Assembly: GCA_039181495.1 (NCBI GenBank)
Contig: JBCDCP010000058.1
Location: forward strand, 1 to 19,497
Reading direction: 5' to 3'
From: JBCDCP01 sp039181495
GTDB lineage: Bacteria > Pseudomonadota > Alphaproteobacteria > Rhizobiales > Tepidamorphaceae
DNA length: 19,497 bases
The notes beneath the pieces are model-generated. The model was not told where the DNA came from. It saw nothing but the letters and a program-made list of their open reading frames with translations, and did not search any database. The position numbers and the translations under genes are program-made. This document shows, one piece after another, positions 6,646 to 14,282 of this stretch (positions are counted from its first letter, which is position 1; each line of letters starts with the position of its first letter).

Positions 6646-8910
6646 ATGGGAGACGCACCGATTCTCGAAGGTGGCGGCATCGAGCCGGTTGATCTGCGTG
6701 AGGCGCTCGAGGAGCGTTATCTCGCCTACGCGCTGTCGACCATCATGCATCGTGCGCTGCCCGATGTGCGCGATGGCCTGAAGCCGGTTCATCGCCGGCT
6801 GCTGTATGCCATGCGACTTTTGAAGCTCGATCCGGATCAGGGCTTCAAGAAGTGCGCCCGTGTCGTCGGCGACGTGATCGGTAAGTACCATCCGCACGGC
6901 GATCAGGCCGTTTATGACGCTTTGGTGCGCCTGGCACAGTCTTTTTCTCAGCGCTACACGCTGGTCGATGGCCAAGGCAATTTTGGCAACATTGACGGCG
7001 ATAACCCTGCCGCGATGCGTTACACCGAGGCGCGACTGACAGAGGTTGCGCGGCTACTCCTTGACGGTCTCGATGAGGATGCCGTCGATTTCCGCGAAAC
7101 GTACGATGGCGAGGATCGTGAGCCCATCGTTCTGCCCGGCGGATTTCCCAATCTGCTGGCCAATGGCGCGCAGGGCATTGCCGTCGGCATGGCGACGTCC
7201 ATTCCGCCACACAACGCGGCCGAGCTTTGTGATGCTGCGCTGTTGCTGATCGACAATCGTCAGGCAACAACCGAGGACCTTCTGTCGGTGTTACCGGGGC
7301 CTGACCTGCCGACGGGCGGCGTCATCGTCGAACCGAAAGCCTCGATCCTTGACACCTATGAAACCGGAAAGGGCGGATTCCGCGTTCGGTCGCGTTGGCA
7401 CAAGGAAGAGGCCGGCCGTGGCACCTATGTTCTGGTGATCACCGAGATTCCCTATCTCGTTCAAAAATCGCGCCTGATCGAAAAGATCGCCGAACTGATC
7501 ACCAGCAGGAAGCTGCCACTGCTGGCCGATGTGCGAGACGAGTCGGCTGAAGACGTTCGGATCGTCCTTGAACCGCGTAGCCGGACCATCGATGCGGCTC
7601 TGCTGATGGAATCTCTGTTTAAGCTGACTGATCTTGAGTCGCGGTTGTCGCTCAACATGAACGTGCTCAGCCATGGCAAGGTGCCCAACGTGCTGGGATT
7701 GCGGGAGGTTTTGCGGCAATGGCTCGACCATCGTCGTGAGGTCTTACTGCGGCGCACTGCCCACCGGCTCGAGAAGATCGCCCATCGTCTTGAGGTGCTG
7801 GATGGCTACCTGATTGCCTATCTCAACCTTGATGAAGTCATCCGGATCATTCGCGAGGAGGATGAACCCAAACAGGTGATGATGGCCCGGTTCGGGCTCA
7901 GCGACGTCCAGGCCGAGGCGATCCTGAACATGCGTCTGCGTTCATTGCGCAAGCTCGAGGAGATCGAGATTCGCAAGGAGCACGAGGCGCTGATCAAAGA
8001 ACAGGCAGAGCTTCAGGCACTACAAGGCTCAACGCAGCGACAATGGACCCGCATCTCCAAAGAAATCCGCAAGGTGCGCGAGGCTTTTGGCCCCGAAACC
8101 GAGATGGGTCGCCGCCGCACCGGGTTCGACGAAGCCCCCGATACCGATCTTGCCGACATCCAGGAGGCAATGATCGAGCGAGAGCCGGTGACAGTCGTTC
8201 TGTCGGAAAAGGGCTGGATCCGCGCGATGAAGGGGCATATCGGCGATGCGACGGGTTTGCAGTTCAAGTCTGGCGATTCGCTGGGGTTCGCCTTCCACGC
8301 GCAGACCACCGACAAGATCCTGCTGCTCGCTGAAGACGGCCGCTTCTTCACGCTGTCCGCCGACAAGCTGCCCGGCGGTCGCGGAATGGGCGAACCGGTG
8401 AGACTGATGGTCGACCTGCCGGAAGAAGCCAACATCGTGTCGGCGTTTGTCCATTCACCCGGCCGCAAGCTACTGGTCGCTGCATCCGATGGTCGCGGTT
8501 TCATCCTTGATGAGGGTGATGTGGTGGCCATGACGCGCAAGGGCAAACAGGCGCTCAATGTTTCCAAGGGCGTCAAGGCGCGACTCTGCGTTCCCGCTGA
8601 AGGCGATCAGGTCGCTGTTCTCGGTGAGAACCGCAAGCTGCTCATCTTCGAAGCCGATCAACTGCCGCAGATGTCGCGCGGGAAAGGCGTTCGTCTGCAG
8701 CGCTACAAGGATGGTGGTATCGCCGATGTGCGGATGTTCAGTGGTGCCGAGGGTCTGACCTGGTACGACAAGGCAGGCCGCGGTTACACACGATCACTGG
8801 ATGACTTGGGCGAATGGCGGGGCGAACGGGCGACCGCGGGCCGCATCGTCCCGCAAGGGTTCCCGCGCACGACACGCTTTGGTGGGGTAATGTTCGGAAG
8901 TCTCGCCTGA
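6646..8910 (+). CDS. parC: DNA topoisomerase IV subunit A
   Basis: Breakage-reunion subunit of topoisomerase IV, which unlinks daughter chromosomes together with ParE. ATG 6646 (MGDAPILEGGGIEPVDL) gives 754 residues, normal for alphaproteobacterial ParC; the frame is open upstream to 6490 but those residues do not resemble the family and overlap the divergent gene. Landmarks: ALEERYLAYALSTIMHRALP (24-43), the quinolone region HPHGDQAVYD (82-91), catalytic Y126 in AAMRYTEARL, a coiled-coil region near 440-480, and a C-terminal beta-pinwheel (about 500-754) with blades such as GWIRAMKGH. It is ParC and not GyrA because of the ParC-type IDGDNPAAMRYTE core and the shorter C-terminus. Position 87 is Gln where E. 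coli ParC has Ser80. Confidence 0.94.
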   Translation: MGDAPILEGGGIEPVDLREALEERYLAYALSTIMHRALPDVRDGLKPVHRRLLYAMRLLKLDPDQGFKKCARVVGDVIGKYHPHGDQAVYDALVRLAQSFSQRYTLVDGQGNFGNIDGDNPAAMRYTEARLTEVARLLLDGLDEDAVDFRETYDGEDREPIVLPGGFPNLLANGAQGIAVGMATSIPPHNAAELCDAALLLIDNRQATTEDLLSVLPGPDLPTGGVIVEPKASILDTYETGKGGFRVRSRWHKEEAGRGTYVLVITEIPYLVQKSRLIEKIAELITSRKLPLLADVRDESAEDVRIVLEPRSRTIDAALLMESLFKLTDLESRLSLNMNVLSHGKVPNVLGLREVLRQWLDHRREVLLRRTAHRLEKIAHRLEVLDGYLIAYLNLDEVIRIIREEDEPKQVMMARFGLSDVQAEAILNMRLRSLRKLEEIEIRKEHEALIKEQAELQALQGSTQRQWTRISKEIRKVREAFGPETEMGRRRTGFDEAPDTDLADIQEAMIEREPVTVVLSEKGWIRAMKGHIGDATGLQFKSGDSLGFAFHAQTTDKILLLAEDGRFFTLSADKLPGGRGMGEPVRLMVDLPEEANIVSAFVHSPGRKLLVAASDGRGFILDEGDVVAMTRKGKQALNVSKGVKARLCVPAEGDQVAVLGENRKLLIFEADQLPQMSRGKGVRLQRYKDGGIADVRMFSGAEGLTWYDKAGRGYTRSLDDLGEWRGERATAGRIVPQGFPRTTRFGGVMFGSLA

Positions 8911-8946
8911 CGCCGGATTACGTCGGTCGGGAAACGCGCCCGCAGG

Positions 8947-9693
8947 TCAGTCGACACGTGTCCAGCCGCCCTGCAACAGGTGCTCCTGCGGCTTGAAGTG
9001 GATTTTGTAGTCCATCTTGCGGGACCCTTCGACCCAATAGCCCAGATAGACGTAAGGCAGTCCGAGTGCTCGCGCCCGGTCGATATGGTCAAGGATCATG
9101 TGTGTTCCGAACGAACGGCGCCCGGTCTCCGGCTGGAAGAAAGCGTAGACCATAGAGAGCCCATCAGACAGCGTATCGGTCAGGGCGCAACCGAGAAGTT
9201 CACCATTGCTGCGTCGCGTTATGCGACTATCCGCATCAGCAACACGATATTCGATCAGCTGGGTGTCGACGGCGGTGTCCTCAACCATCATCGAGTAGTC
9301 GAGCACGGTCATGTCGGCCATTCCGCCATCGGCATGCCGCGCATCCAGATAGTCCCGGAACAGTGAATATTGCGATGCATCCGCCACGGGCTCGCGAGCC
9401 ATGGCAAAGAGGTCGCGGTTTCGTTTGGCAATGCGCTGCTGCGAACGACTGGGCTCGAATTCGTCAACAACAATGCGGACCGAAACACAGGCGCGGCATC
9501 CTTCGCAGGCGGGACGATAGGCAATGGACTGACTGCGCCTGAAGCCACCCTGGGTCAGGATGTCGTTGAGATCCGTTGCCCGCTCGCCGGCAAGATGGGT
9601 GAAGACCTTCCGCTCATATCGCCCGCGCAGATAGGGACACGGCGTTGGCGCCGTCAGATAGAATTGCGGAGAACCCTTCTGGTAGGCAGTCAT
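8947..9693 (-). CDS. bpt: Aspartate/glutamate leucyltransferase / arginyl-tRNA-protein transferase
   Basis: N-degron enzyme that transfers an amino acid from aminoacyl-tRNA to the N-terminus of target proteins, marking them for ClpAP/ClpS degradation. Bacterial members usually transfer leucine to Asp/Glu (Bpt); older annotation says arginyltransferase (Ate). The 248-residue length is normal. Family features: CPYLRGRYERKVFTHL (19-34), GGFRRSQSIAYRPACEGCRAC (49-69) with cysteines C63, C66 and C69, and a C-terminal acetyltransferase-like fold with YVYLGYWVEGSRKMDYK (215-230). The start is ATG at 9691-9693. It is downstream of hemB on the same strand after a 171-base gap (9694-9864) in which I see no gene. 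It converges on parC with only 36 bases between stops. Confidence 0.92.
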   Translation of the reverse strand: MTAYQKGSPQFYLTAPTPCPYLRGRYERKVFTHLAGERATDLNDILTQGGFRRSQSIAYRPACEGCRACVSVRIVVDEFEPSRSQQRIAKRNRDLFAMAREPVADASQYSLFRDYLDARHADGGMADMTVLDYSMMVEDTAVDTQLIEYRVADADSRITRRSNGELLGCALTDTLSDGLSMVYAFFQPETGRRSFGTHMILDHIDRARALGLPYVYLGYWVEGSRKMDYKIHFKPQEHLLQGGWTRVD

Positions 9694-9864
9694 GGCAGAG
9701 TCGGTAACGTCTCAGGCGGCTGCCGGCGCACGATAGCCCGACCCGTTCCGCTGATTTGCGAAGATACCCGCATCAACTGCCGCTGTCACGACACTGTTTT
9801 GCCGCGCGTGGCCAAATTTCTGCAAGGGAAATGCGGATGAAGCTGCGCGCGGTCGGGCGACCGT

Positions 9865-10896
9865 TCAGGCCAGCGCCTCAGCCACTTTTGGAGCGAAATA
9901 GGTGACAATCCCATCGGCCCCGGCGCGCTTGAATGCCAACAGACTTTCAAACATGGCGCGGTCGTGGTCGATCCAGCCGTTGGCACCTGCGGCCATGATC
10001 ATCGCATACTCACCGGACACCTGATAGGCGAATGTCGGCATGCCAAAATCCGCTTTGAGCCTGTGAATGATATCGAGATATGGCATGCCAGGTTTGACCA
10101 TCAGCATGTCCGCACCTTCGGAAATGTCGAGTTCGGCCTCGCGAATCGCTTCGTCGCTGTTGGCGGGGTCCATCTGATAGGTGCGCTTGTCCCCACACAG
10201 TGTGGTTTTGGTGCCGACGGCATCCCGAAACGGACCGTAGAATGCGGACGCGTACTTGGCGGTGTATGCCAGTATCTGGACATCACAGAAGCCAGACTCA
10301 TCCAGGCTCTGGCGGATGGCGCCGACGCGCCCGTCCATCATGTCTGACGGAGCAATGACGTCTGACCCAGCTTGAGCCTGGATCAACGCCTGCTGCTGCA
10401 GTTGGGCAACCGTTTCGTCGTTGAGAATGCAGTCGCCTTCAAGAAGCCCGTCATGGCCGTGGCTCGTATAAGGGTCCAGCGCGACGTCTGTTATCAAGCC
10501 GATCTCGGGTACAGCATCTTTGATCGCGCGGCAGGCGGTGCAGACGAGATTGTCCCGATTGAGCGCCTCAAGGCCTTGCTCGCAACGCTTGTCAGGATCG
10601 GTGTTTGGGAACAGTGCGATCGCCGGGATCCCGAGGTCCCGAGCGCGTTTTGCCTCCTCAACAGCCAGATCGACGCTGAGCCGTTCGACACCGGGCATTG
10701 AGGGAACCGGCTCGCGCACCCCATCACCCTCAACGAGGAAAATCGGCCAGATCAGATCTGCTGTGCTGAGCGCGTTTTCGCGCACAAGGCGCCGCGCCCA
10801 GTCGCTCTTGCGGTTGCGGCGCATGCGGCGGCCTTGGAGGATTGTGTTCACCCGCGCGCTGGCTGGTGCGATGACATCGCGCCGTTGCAAGTTCAT
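9865..10896 (-). CDS. hemB: Porphobilinogen synthase (delta-aminolevulinic acid dehydratase), magnesium type
   Basis: Condenses two 5-aminolevulinate molecules to porphobilinogen in heme and cobalamin synthesis. 343 residues from ATG 10894-10896, with GGAGC about 9-10 bases upstream. Schiff-base lysines are K214 in AYTAKYAS and K268 in MVKPG. The metal segment DVALDPYTSHGHDG (137-150) has A139, D141 and D149 where zinc enzymes have three cysteines, so this is the zinc-independent alphaproteobacterial form. A short dyad (CGGTCG/CGACCG, 9850-9863) follows the stop but has no T-run. An 18-base palindrome lies about 55-75 bases upstream of the start and may be an operator. Confidence 0.96.
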   Translation of the reverse strand: MNLQRRDVIAPASARVNTILQGRRMRRNRKSDWARRLVRENALSTADLIWPIFLVEGDGVREPVPSMPGVERLSVDLAVEEAKRARDLGIPAIALFPNTDPDKRCEQGLEALNRDNLVCTACRAIKDAVPEIGLITDVALDPYTSHGHDGLLEGDCILNDETVAQLQQQALIQAQAGSDVIAPSDMMDGRVGAIRQSLDESGFCDVQILAYTAKYASAFYGPFRDAVGTKTTLCGDKRTYQMDPANSDEAIREAELDISEGADMLMVKPGMPYLDIIHRLKADFGMPTFAYQVSGEYAMIMAAGANGWIDHDRAMFESLLAFKRAGADGIVTYFAPKVAEALA

Positions 10897-10951
10897 GGAT
10901 GTGGTGCTCCGCTTCCCGGTGTTTGCGTGCTGGTTAGGGCGCCGATACGGC

Positions 10952-10969
10952 TTGTTATTTGTATAACAA
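10952..10969. promoter_or_regulatory. 18-base palindrome between divergent hemB and DUF6163 gene
   Basis: TTGTTAT (10952-10958) and ATAACAA (10963-10969) are perfect arms around TTGT. The AT-rich dyad stands out in a GC-rich 232-base intergenic stretch (10897-11128). Size and symmetry fit an operator for a MarR-like or other dimeric regulator. It is not an Irr/Fur-type box that I recognise. The regulator is unknown. Confidence 0.5.
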
Positions 10970-11050
10970 TTCTAGCTGGGCGCGGACATTTGGCCATCTG
11001 CAAAGCTGCGGAGACGTTACGGTAAACCTAACGCTCCGGATCGGACACGC

Positions 11051-11078
11051 TTGAAGCCGCACTAATCGGTGCTATAGC
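11051..11078 (+). promoter_or_regulatory. Candidate promoter for the DUF6163 gene
   Basis: TTGAAG (11051-11056) and TATAGC (11073-11078) are separated by 16 bases, about 50 bases before the TTG start codon. Fair matches to a housekeeping promoter; untested. Confidence 0.35.
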
Positions 11079-11128
11079 CGCTACATCCGGGCACTGCCTG
11101 GCAACTAGAATGTGAAGGAGCGCGCTGG

Positions 11129-11569
11129 TTGCGCCGTCTACTAAGGTATTTCGGGTTTGGTGATGAGCGGCCTTTCGGGCCAGCGCTCATGCTGCTCTAC
11201 ATGCGGCTTCTATCGCTCTACCTGATCATAACCGGGATTGACGCCTGGTCGATCCTCGTGGGCGGCCATGGGGGCGATACGTTTTTCGGCGATCTTCCGT
11301 TGCAGTGGCAGGTGGCCAACGTCTACTTCGCCATCCTCGCGCCGATTGCTGCCATCGGCATGTGGTTCGGCTCTGGGTGGGGGGTTGCATCGTGGCTGTT
11401 TGTTGCAGTCACCGAAGTGGTTATGCACGCGCTTTTCCCTGACCTGTTTGGTTATCGTTGGGATGTGGTTGGTTTTCATGTCTTCGCGATCGCGCTTTAC
11501 GTCTTGTTTGCCCGGTGGGCCGGAGCGCCGGAGAACACAACCACGCGCTTCTCGATCGCTGAGGATTGA
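11129..11569 (+). CDS. DUF6163-like membrane protein
   Basis: 146-residue membrane protein of unknown function. The TTG start at 11129 is supported by AAGGAG (11115-11120), 8 bases upstream. Four hydrophobic segments lie at about 18-45, 62-81, 84-103 and 112-131, with VANVYFAILAPIAAIGMWFG (62-81) and HDW-type polar residues between them; the C-terminal tail is polar. Rhizobiales carry a DUF6163 protein in the same place, between hemB and ldtR, and length and layout fit. Gene position suggests a link with the LdtR/L,D-transpeptidase envelope functions, but nothing in the protein proves it. It diverges from hemB and is followed by mmsB after 100 bases. Confidence 0.75.
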   Translation: MRRLLRYFGFGDERPFGPALMLLYMRLLSLYLIITGIDAWSILVGGHGGDTFFGDLPLQWQVANVYFAILAPIAAIGMWFGSGWGVASWLFVAVTEVVMHALFPDLFGYRWDVVGFHVFAIALYVLFARWAGAPENTTTRFSIAED

Positions 11570-11669
11570 CGGCTAGCGGCGGCGGGCCGCGTTGGCCCAA
11601 GGCCAAGACGGTATGGATATGGCGGGCAGCGCAACATCTGGCCGGTCCGCAACAAAAGGAGCGTAGACG

Positions 11670-12572
11670 ATGGCGAACATCGCATTCATCGGGCTCGGCA
11701 ATATGGGATTGCCGATGGCCATCAATCTGGTCAAGGCGGACCACGTGGTAACAGGTATCGACTTGTCGCCGGAGCAGGTTGCCCGGTTCACCGAAGCCGG
11801 CGGACTCAGTGCGCCTTCACCACAACAGGCGGTTTCGGACGCTGACACGGTGATTACGATGCTCCCGGCCGGATCGCATGTTCGGGCGATCTATCTCGGT
11901 GACGATGGTCTTATCGCTGCGGCGTCCGCTGGAACGCTGTTCATCGACTGCTCGACCATCGATGTAGCAAGCGCCCGCGAGGTAGCTGCAGCGGCCGCGG
12001 CTGCCGGACACGCCATGCTCGATGCACCGGTGTCCGGTGGTGTGGGTGGTGCTGAGGCTGGCACACTGACCTTCATGGTTGGCGGAACTGACGAATCCTT
12101 CGCCCGCGGCGAGCCCATCATTCAGGCCATGGCCAAGACCATCGTGCATGCCGGGGGTGCGGGGAACGGCCAGGCCGCCAAGATCTGCAACAACATGATC
12201 CTCGGCATTTCCATGATCGGTGTTTGCGAAGCCTTTGTGCTGGCCGAGAAACTGGGACTCGATCATCAAAAGCTGTTTGACATCTCGTCGACGGCTTCAG
12301 GGCAGTGCTGGTCGCTGACGACCTATTGCCCGGTTCCGGGGCCGGTTCCCACATCGCCTGCCAATCGCGACTACCAGGCCGGCTTCACCGCCGCCATGAT
12401 GCTGAAAGACCTAAAGCTGGCACAGGACGCATCGTCGTCGGTGGATGCTGCCACGCCTTTGGGCGCTCAGGCTGCCCAGATCTATGGACTGTTCGATGCC
12501 GCGGGTCAGGGAAGTGTCGATTTCTCAGGCATTATCGGGCTGCTTCGCGGGCAGCCCGGCAAGCCGGCGTAA
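11670..12572 (+). CDS. mmsB: 3-hydroxyisobutyrate dehydrogenase
   Basis: NAD-dependent oxidation of 3-hydroxyisobutyrate to methylmalonate semialdehyde in valine catabolism. 300 residues; ATG 11670 has AAGGAG (11656-11661) 8 bases upstream. Rossmann motif GLGNMGLPMA (8-17), substrate loop DAPVSGGVGGAEAGTL, catalytic lysine in GNGQAAKICNNM, and the diagnostic SGQCWSLTTYCPVPGPVPTS segment with MLKDLKLAQDA mark it as a true HIBADH and not another beta-hydroxyacid dehydrogenase. No other valine-pathway genes are nearby, and its place between the DUF6163 gene and ldtR is unlike the rhizobial order as I recall it. A long inverted repeat starts at its stop codon. Confidence 0.94.
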   Translation: MANIAFIGLGNMGLPMAINLVKADHVVTGIDLSPEQVARFTEAGGLSAPSPQQAVSDADTVITMLPAGSHVRAIYLGDDGLIAAASAGTLFIDCSTIDVASAREVAAAAAAAGHAMLDAPVSGGVGGAEAGTLTFMVGGTDESFARGEPIIQAMAKTIVHAGGAGNGQAAKICNNMILGISMIGVCEAFVLAEKLGLDHQKLFDISSTASGQCWSLTTYCPVPGPVPTSPANRDYQAGFTAAMMLKDLKLAQDASSSVDAATPLGAQAAQIYGLFDAAGQGSVDFSGIIGLLRGQPGKPA

Positions 12573-12601
12573 ACCTTTTGTTTGTCATGAACAAAACGTT
12601 T
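12571..12601. promoter_or_regulatory. 31-base inverted repeat after mmsB, upstream of ldtR
   Basis: Arms 12571-12582 (AAACCTTTTGTT) and 12590-12601 (AACAAAACGTTT) pair at 11 of 12 positions around a 7-base centre TGTCATG. It begins within the mmsB stop codon. AT-rich arms and no following T-run make it a poor intrinsic terminator and a better candidate operator, though a terminator role is possible. It lies 136-166 bases before ldtR. Confidence 0.5.
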
Positions 12602-12638
12602 GGATTCATAAATCGGGAACCATGCTGGAATTCACCGA

Positions 12639-12661
12639 ATTTTAAGGCTCGATTTTAAGGC
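12639..12661 (+). repeat. Tandem ATTTTAAGGC repeat in ldtR promoter region
   Basis: ATTTTAAGGC occurs at 12639-12648 and again at 12652-12661, a 13-base period, followed by a partial ATTTAGC at 12664. Weak -35/-10-like hexamers (TTCACC 12631-12636, TTTAAG 12654-12659, 17 apart) overlap the repeat. Likely a regulator site or promoter element of ldtR; not proven. Confidence 0.45.
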
Positions 12662-12696
12662 CGATTTAGCGTGCGGCCGGTAGGTTGCCTCTCAGA

Positions 12697-12713
12697 AACG
12701 GGACAAACCCGTT
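12697..12713 (+). promoter_or_regulatory. Short hairpin or dyad just before ldtR
   Basis: AACGGG (12697-12702) and CCCGTT (12708-12713) flank ACAAA, 23 bases before the ldtR start. It could be an RNA stem in the leader or an autoregulatory site. Confidence 0.35.
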
Positions 12714-12736
12714 CGTGAAGAACACAGTGAGGCAAT

Positions 12737-13252
12737 ATGATGGACGGTATGATCGGGGTGGCAGAGACCGCCCGCGAGACAGTTTCTGCCGATGCGCTTC
12801 GGCCGAAATATCTCGAAGCACTGGGGTTGATTGAACGGCTTCATCGCCGCCTGCTCGACGTCATCAAGGATGAGTTCGAGCGCAACGGCCGTGATGATGT
12901 CAACGCGGTGCAGGCGCTGCTTCTGTACAACATCGGTGGTCGCGAGCTGACCGCCAGTGAACTGCGCACGCGCGGCTACTATCTCGGCTCCAACGTTTCC
13001 TACAACGTCAAGAAACTGGTTGAGCTGGGTTACCTGCATCACCAGCGTTCGACGGTTGATCGCCGCACGGTGCGCATCAGTCTGACGACGAAGGGTGAAG
13101 AAGTCCGGTCTCTGGTCGATGGGCTCTATGCACGGCATCTGGCCTCGATCGACAGCGTTGGTGGGCTTGGCGACCCTGAGCTGGATACGCTCAATCACTC
13201 GCTGACTAAACTCGAGCGGTTCTGGACAGATCAGATTCTCTACAAGCTCTGA
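12737..13252 (+). CDS. ldtR: MarR-family transcriptional regulator LdtR
   Basis: 171-residue winged-helix regulator. It closely matches the LdtR group known from Liberibacter and Sinorhizobium, which activates an L,D-transpeptidase gene and osmotic tolerance and binds small ligands. Core: dimer helix LIERLHRRLLDVIKDEFERN (31-50), NAVQALLLYNIG (56-67), DNA-reading region ELRTRGYYLGSNVSYNVKKL (75-94), wing HHQRSTVDRRTVRISLT (101-117), and a C-terminal helix ending QILYKL. GAGG (12729-12732) precedes two adjacent ATG codons (12737 and 12740); either may be used. A strong terminator follows. The probable target, the L,D-transpeptidase, lies 1.2 kb downstream beyond a convergent gene. Confidence 0.9.
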   Translation: MMDGMIGVAETARETVSADALRPKYLEALGLIERLHRRLLDVIKDEFERNGRDDVNAVQALLLYNIGGRELTASELRTRGYYLGSNVSYNVKKLVELGYLHHQRSTVDRRTVRISLTTKGEEVRSLVDGLYARHLASIDSVGGLGDPELDTLNHSLTKLERFWTDQILYKL

Positions 13253-13277
13253 GTCGAATATGACTTAAACGAATTCC

Positions 13278-13314
13278 GGGGCGCCACAGCATGGCGCCCC
13301 GCAGTTTCTTTATT
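13278..13314 (+). terminator. Rho-independent terminator of ldtR
   Basis: GGGGCGCCA (13278-13286) pairs perfectly with TGGCGCCCC (13292-13300) around CAGCA. A T-rich run (TTTCTTTATT, 13304-13313) begins 4 bases after the stem. It lies between the convergent ldtR and DUF1295 stops; T-richness is better on the + strand. Confidence 0.85.
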
Positions 13315-13330
13315 GTCCGCTTCATCCAGG

Positions 13331-14176
13331 CTATTCGGCCGGGCTGCGCATTGGTGCTGCCGGGCGTATGCCCCGTGGCGGGCCAGGAATGAATGCATTG
13401 ACCCTGTCGCGGTAGGCCTCATAGCCTTCTCGCGAGCCGCTCAAATGTCTTTCAAGCGGCGGGATACCGGAGACCTTCAGCAACAGAAGCGTTATCAGAA
13501 CGGGGCTGATCATGGCCCACCAGGCCCCGGTTGCAGCCAAGGCCGCAATGCCGAGACCGGTCCATACGAGCGATTCCCCGAAATAGTGCGGATGCCGGCT
13601 GTAGCCCCATAGGCCTGAATCAAGCAGGCGCCCGGCGTTGGCCTTGTTGGATCGGAAGCGGGCAAGCTGCCAGTCCGCGATTGCTTCAATAACAAACCCG
13701 GCAGAGAACACCGCAATTCCGAATGCAAACAGCGGAACGATCGTGTTGTTTGTTGGCAACAGCAGCGCTGCATAAAGTGGTGTGGCGATCACGCTCATGA
13801 GTACGGCTTGTAGCCAGAAGATCATGGGCAAGCTCTTCCAGATGTAACCCGGATCATTGGCCCGCCTTATCGCTGCGTAGCGCGGGTCTTCACCATCCAT
13901 ACCAAAGTGGCGGATGGATAAGTGCACCCAGAGACGAAGAGACCAAAGGGTGACGGCCAGAAGAATGACCAGCCCCGTCAAGCCAGGTAGCCCGACAAGC
14001 CAGACGAGCGCCCAGCCGATAACCGTGAATCCGAGCCCCCAGTACAGATCGACGATGCTCGCGTCGCGCAACCGGACACTGATGGCCCACAACAGGGTGA
14101 ACGCCAAGCATGTCAGTGCAAAGGTGGCGGGAACGGGAGTTGAGAGTTCGCGCAGAATTGATCCTGTTTCAATCAT
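13331..14176 (-). CDS. DUF1295 (steroid 5-alpha-reductase-like) membrane protein
   Basis: 281-residue polytopic membrane protein with about 6-7 hydrophobic segments. The C-terminal part has the family mark GLWGYSRHPHYFGESLVW (188-205), which in the wider ICMT/5-alpha-reductase fold binds the cofactor, and KVSGIPPLERHL (234-245) and YEAYRDRVNAFIPGPP (252-267) follow the DUF1295 pattern. Such proteins are proposed reductases or methyltransferases acting on lipid or isoprenoid substrates; the substrate here is unknown. ATG 14174-14176 is the start. It converges on ldtR and diverges from the L,D-transpeptidase, splitting the regulator from its probable target. Confidence 0.88.
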   Translation of the reverse strand: MIETGSILRELSTPVPATFALTCLAFTLLWAISVRLRDASIVDLYWGLGFTVIGWALVWLVGLPGLTGLVILLAVTLWSLRLWVHLSIRHFGMDGEDPRYAAIRRANDPGYIWKSLPMIFWLQAVLMSVIATPLYAALLLPTNNTIVPLFAFGIAVFSAGFVIEAIADWQLARFRSNKANAGRLLDSGLWGYSRHPHYFGESLVWTGLGIAALAATGAWWAMISPVLITLLLLKVSGIPPLERHLSGSREGYEAYRDRVNAFIPGPPRGIRPAAPMRSPAE

Positions 14177-14282
14177 CTCGCTAAGCCATTTGGGCTAACT
14201 TTCCAGCCGTTGGACAAATTGCCGCCACGATGCTGCGCAACCGGAGTGTCCAAGCGGCAGAAATGCCACGTTTCCGATAGAC

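Noticed and set aside
8013..8576. 187-codon open frame on the - strand
   Set aside because: Antisense to the conserved ParC C-terminal region; Ser/Arg/Pro-rich with no domain signature.
9370..9840. 156-codon open frame on the + strand
   Set aside because: Mostly antisense to the bpt gene and running into its upstream gap; no family features and no plausible ribosome site.
9850..9863. Stem CGGTCG/CGACCG after the hemB stop as a terminator
   Set aside because: A 2-base loop and no T-run in the direction of transcription; it may be only local GC symmetry.
11613..11666. 17-codon frame ending 3 bases before mmsB
   Set aside because: It has no ribosome site of its own and overlaps the good mmsB Shine-Dalgarno; most likely chance.
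12642..12658. CtrA-like TTAA...TTAA pair before ldtR
   Set aside because: The two TTAA half-sites are 9 bases apart, not the 7 of the CtrA consensus; they belong to the ATTTTAAGGC tandem repeat.
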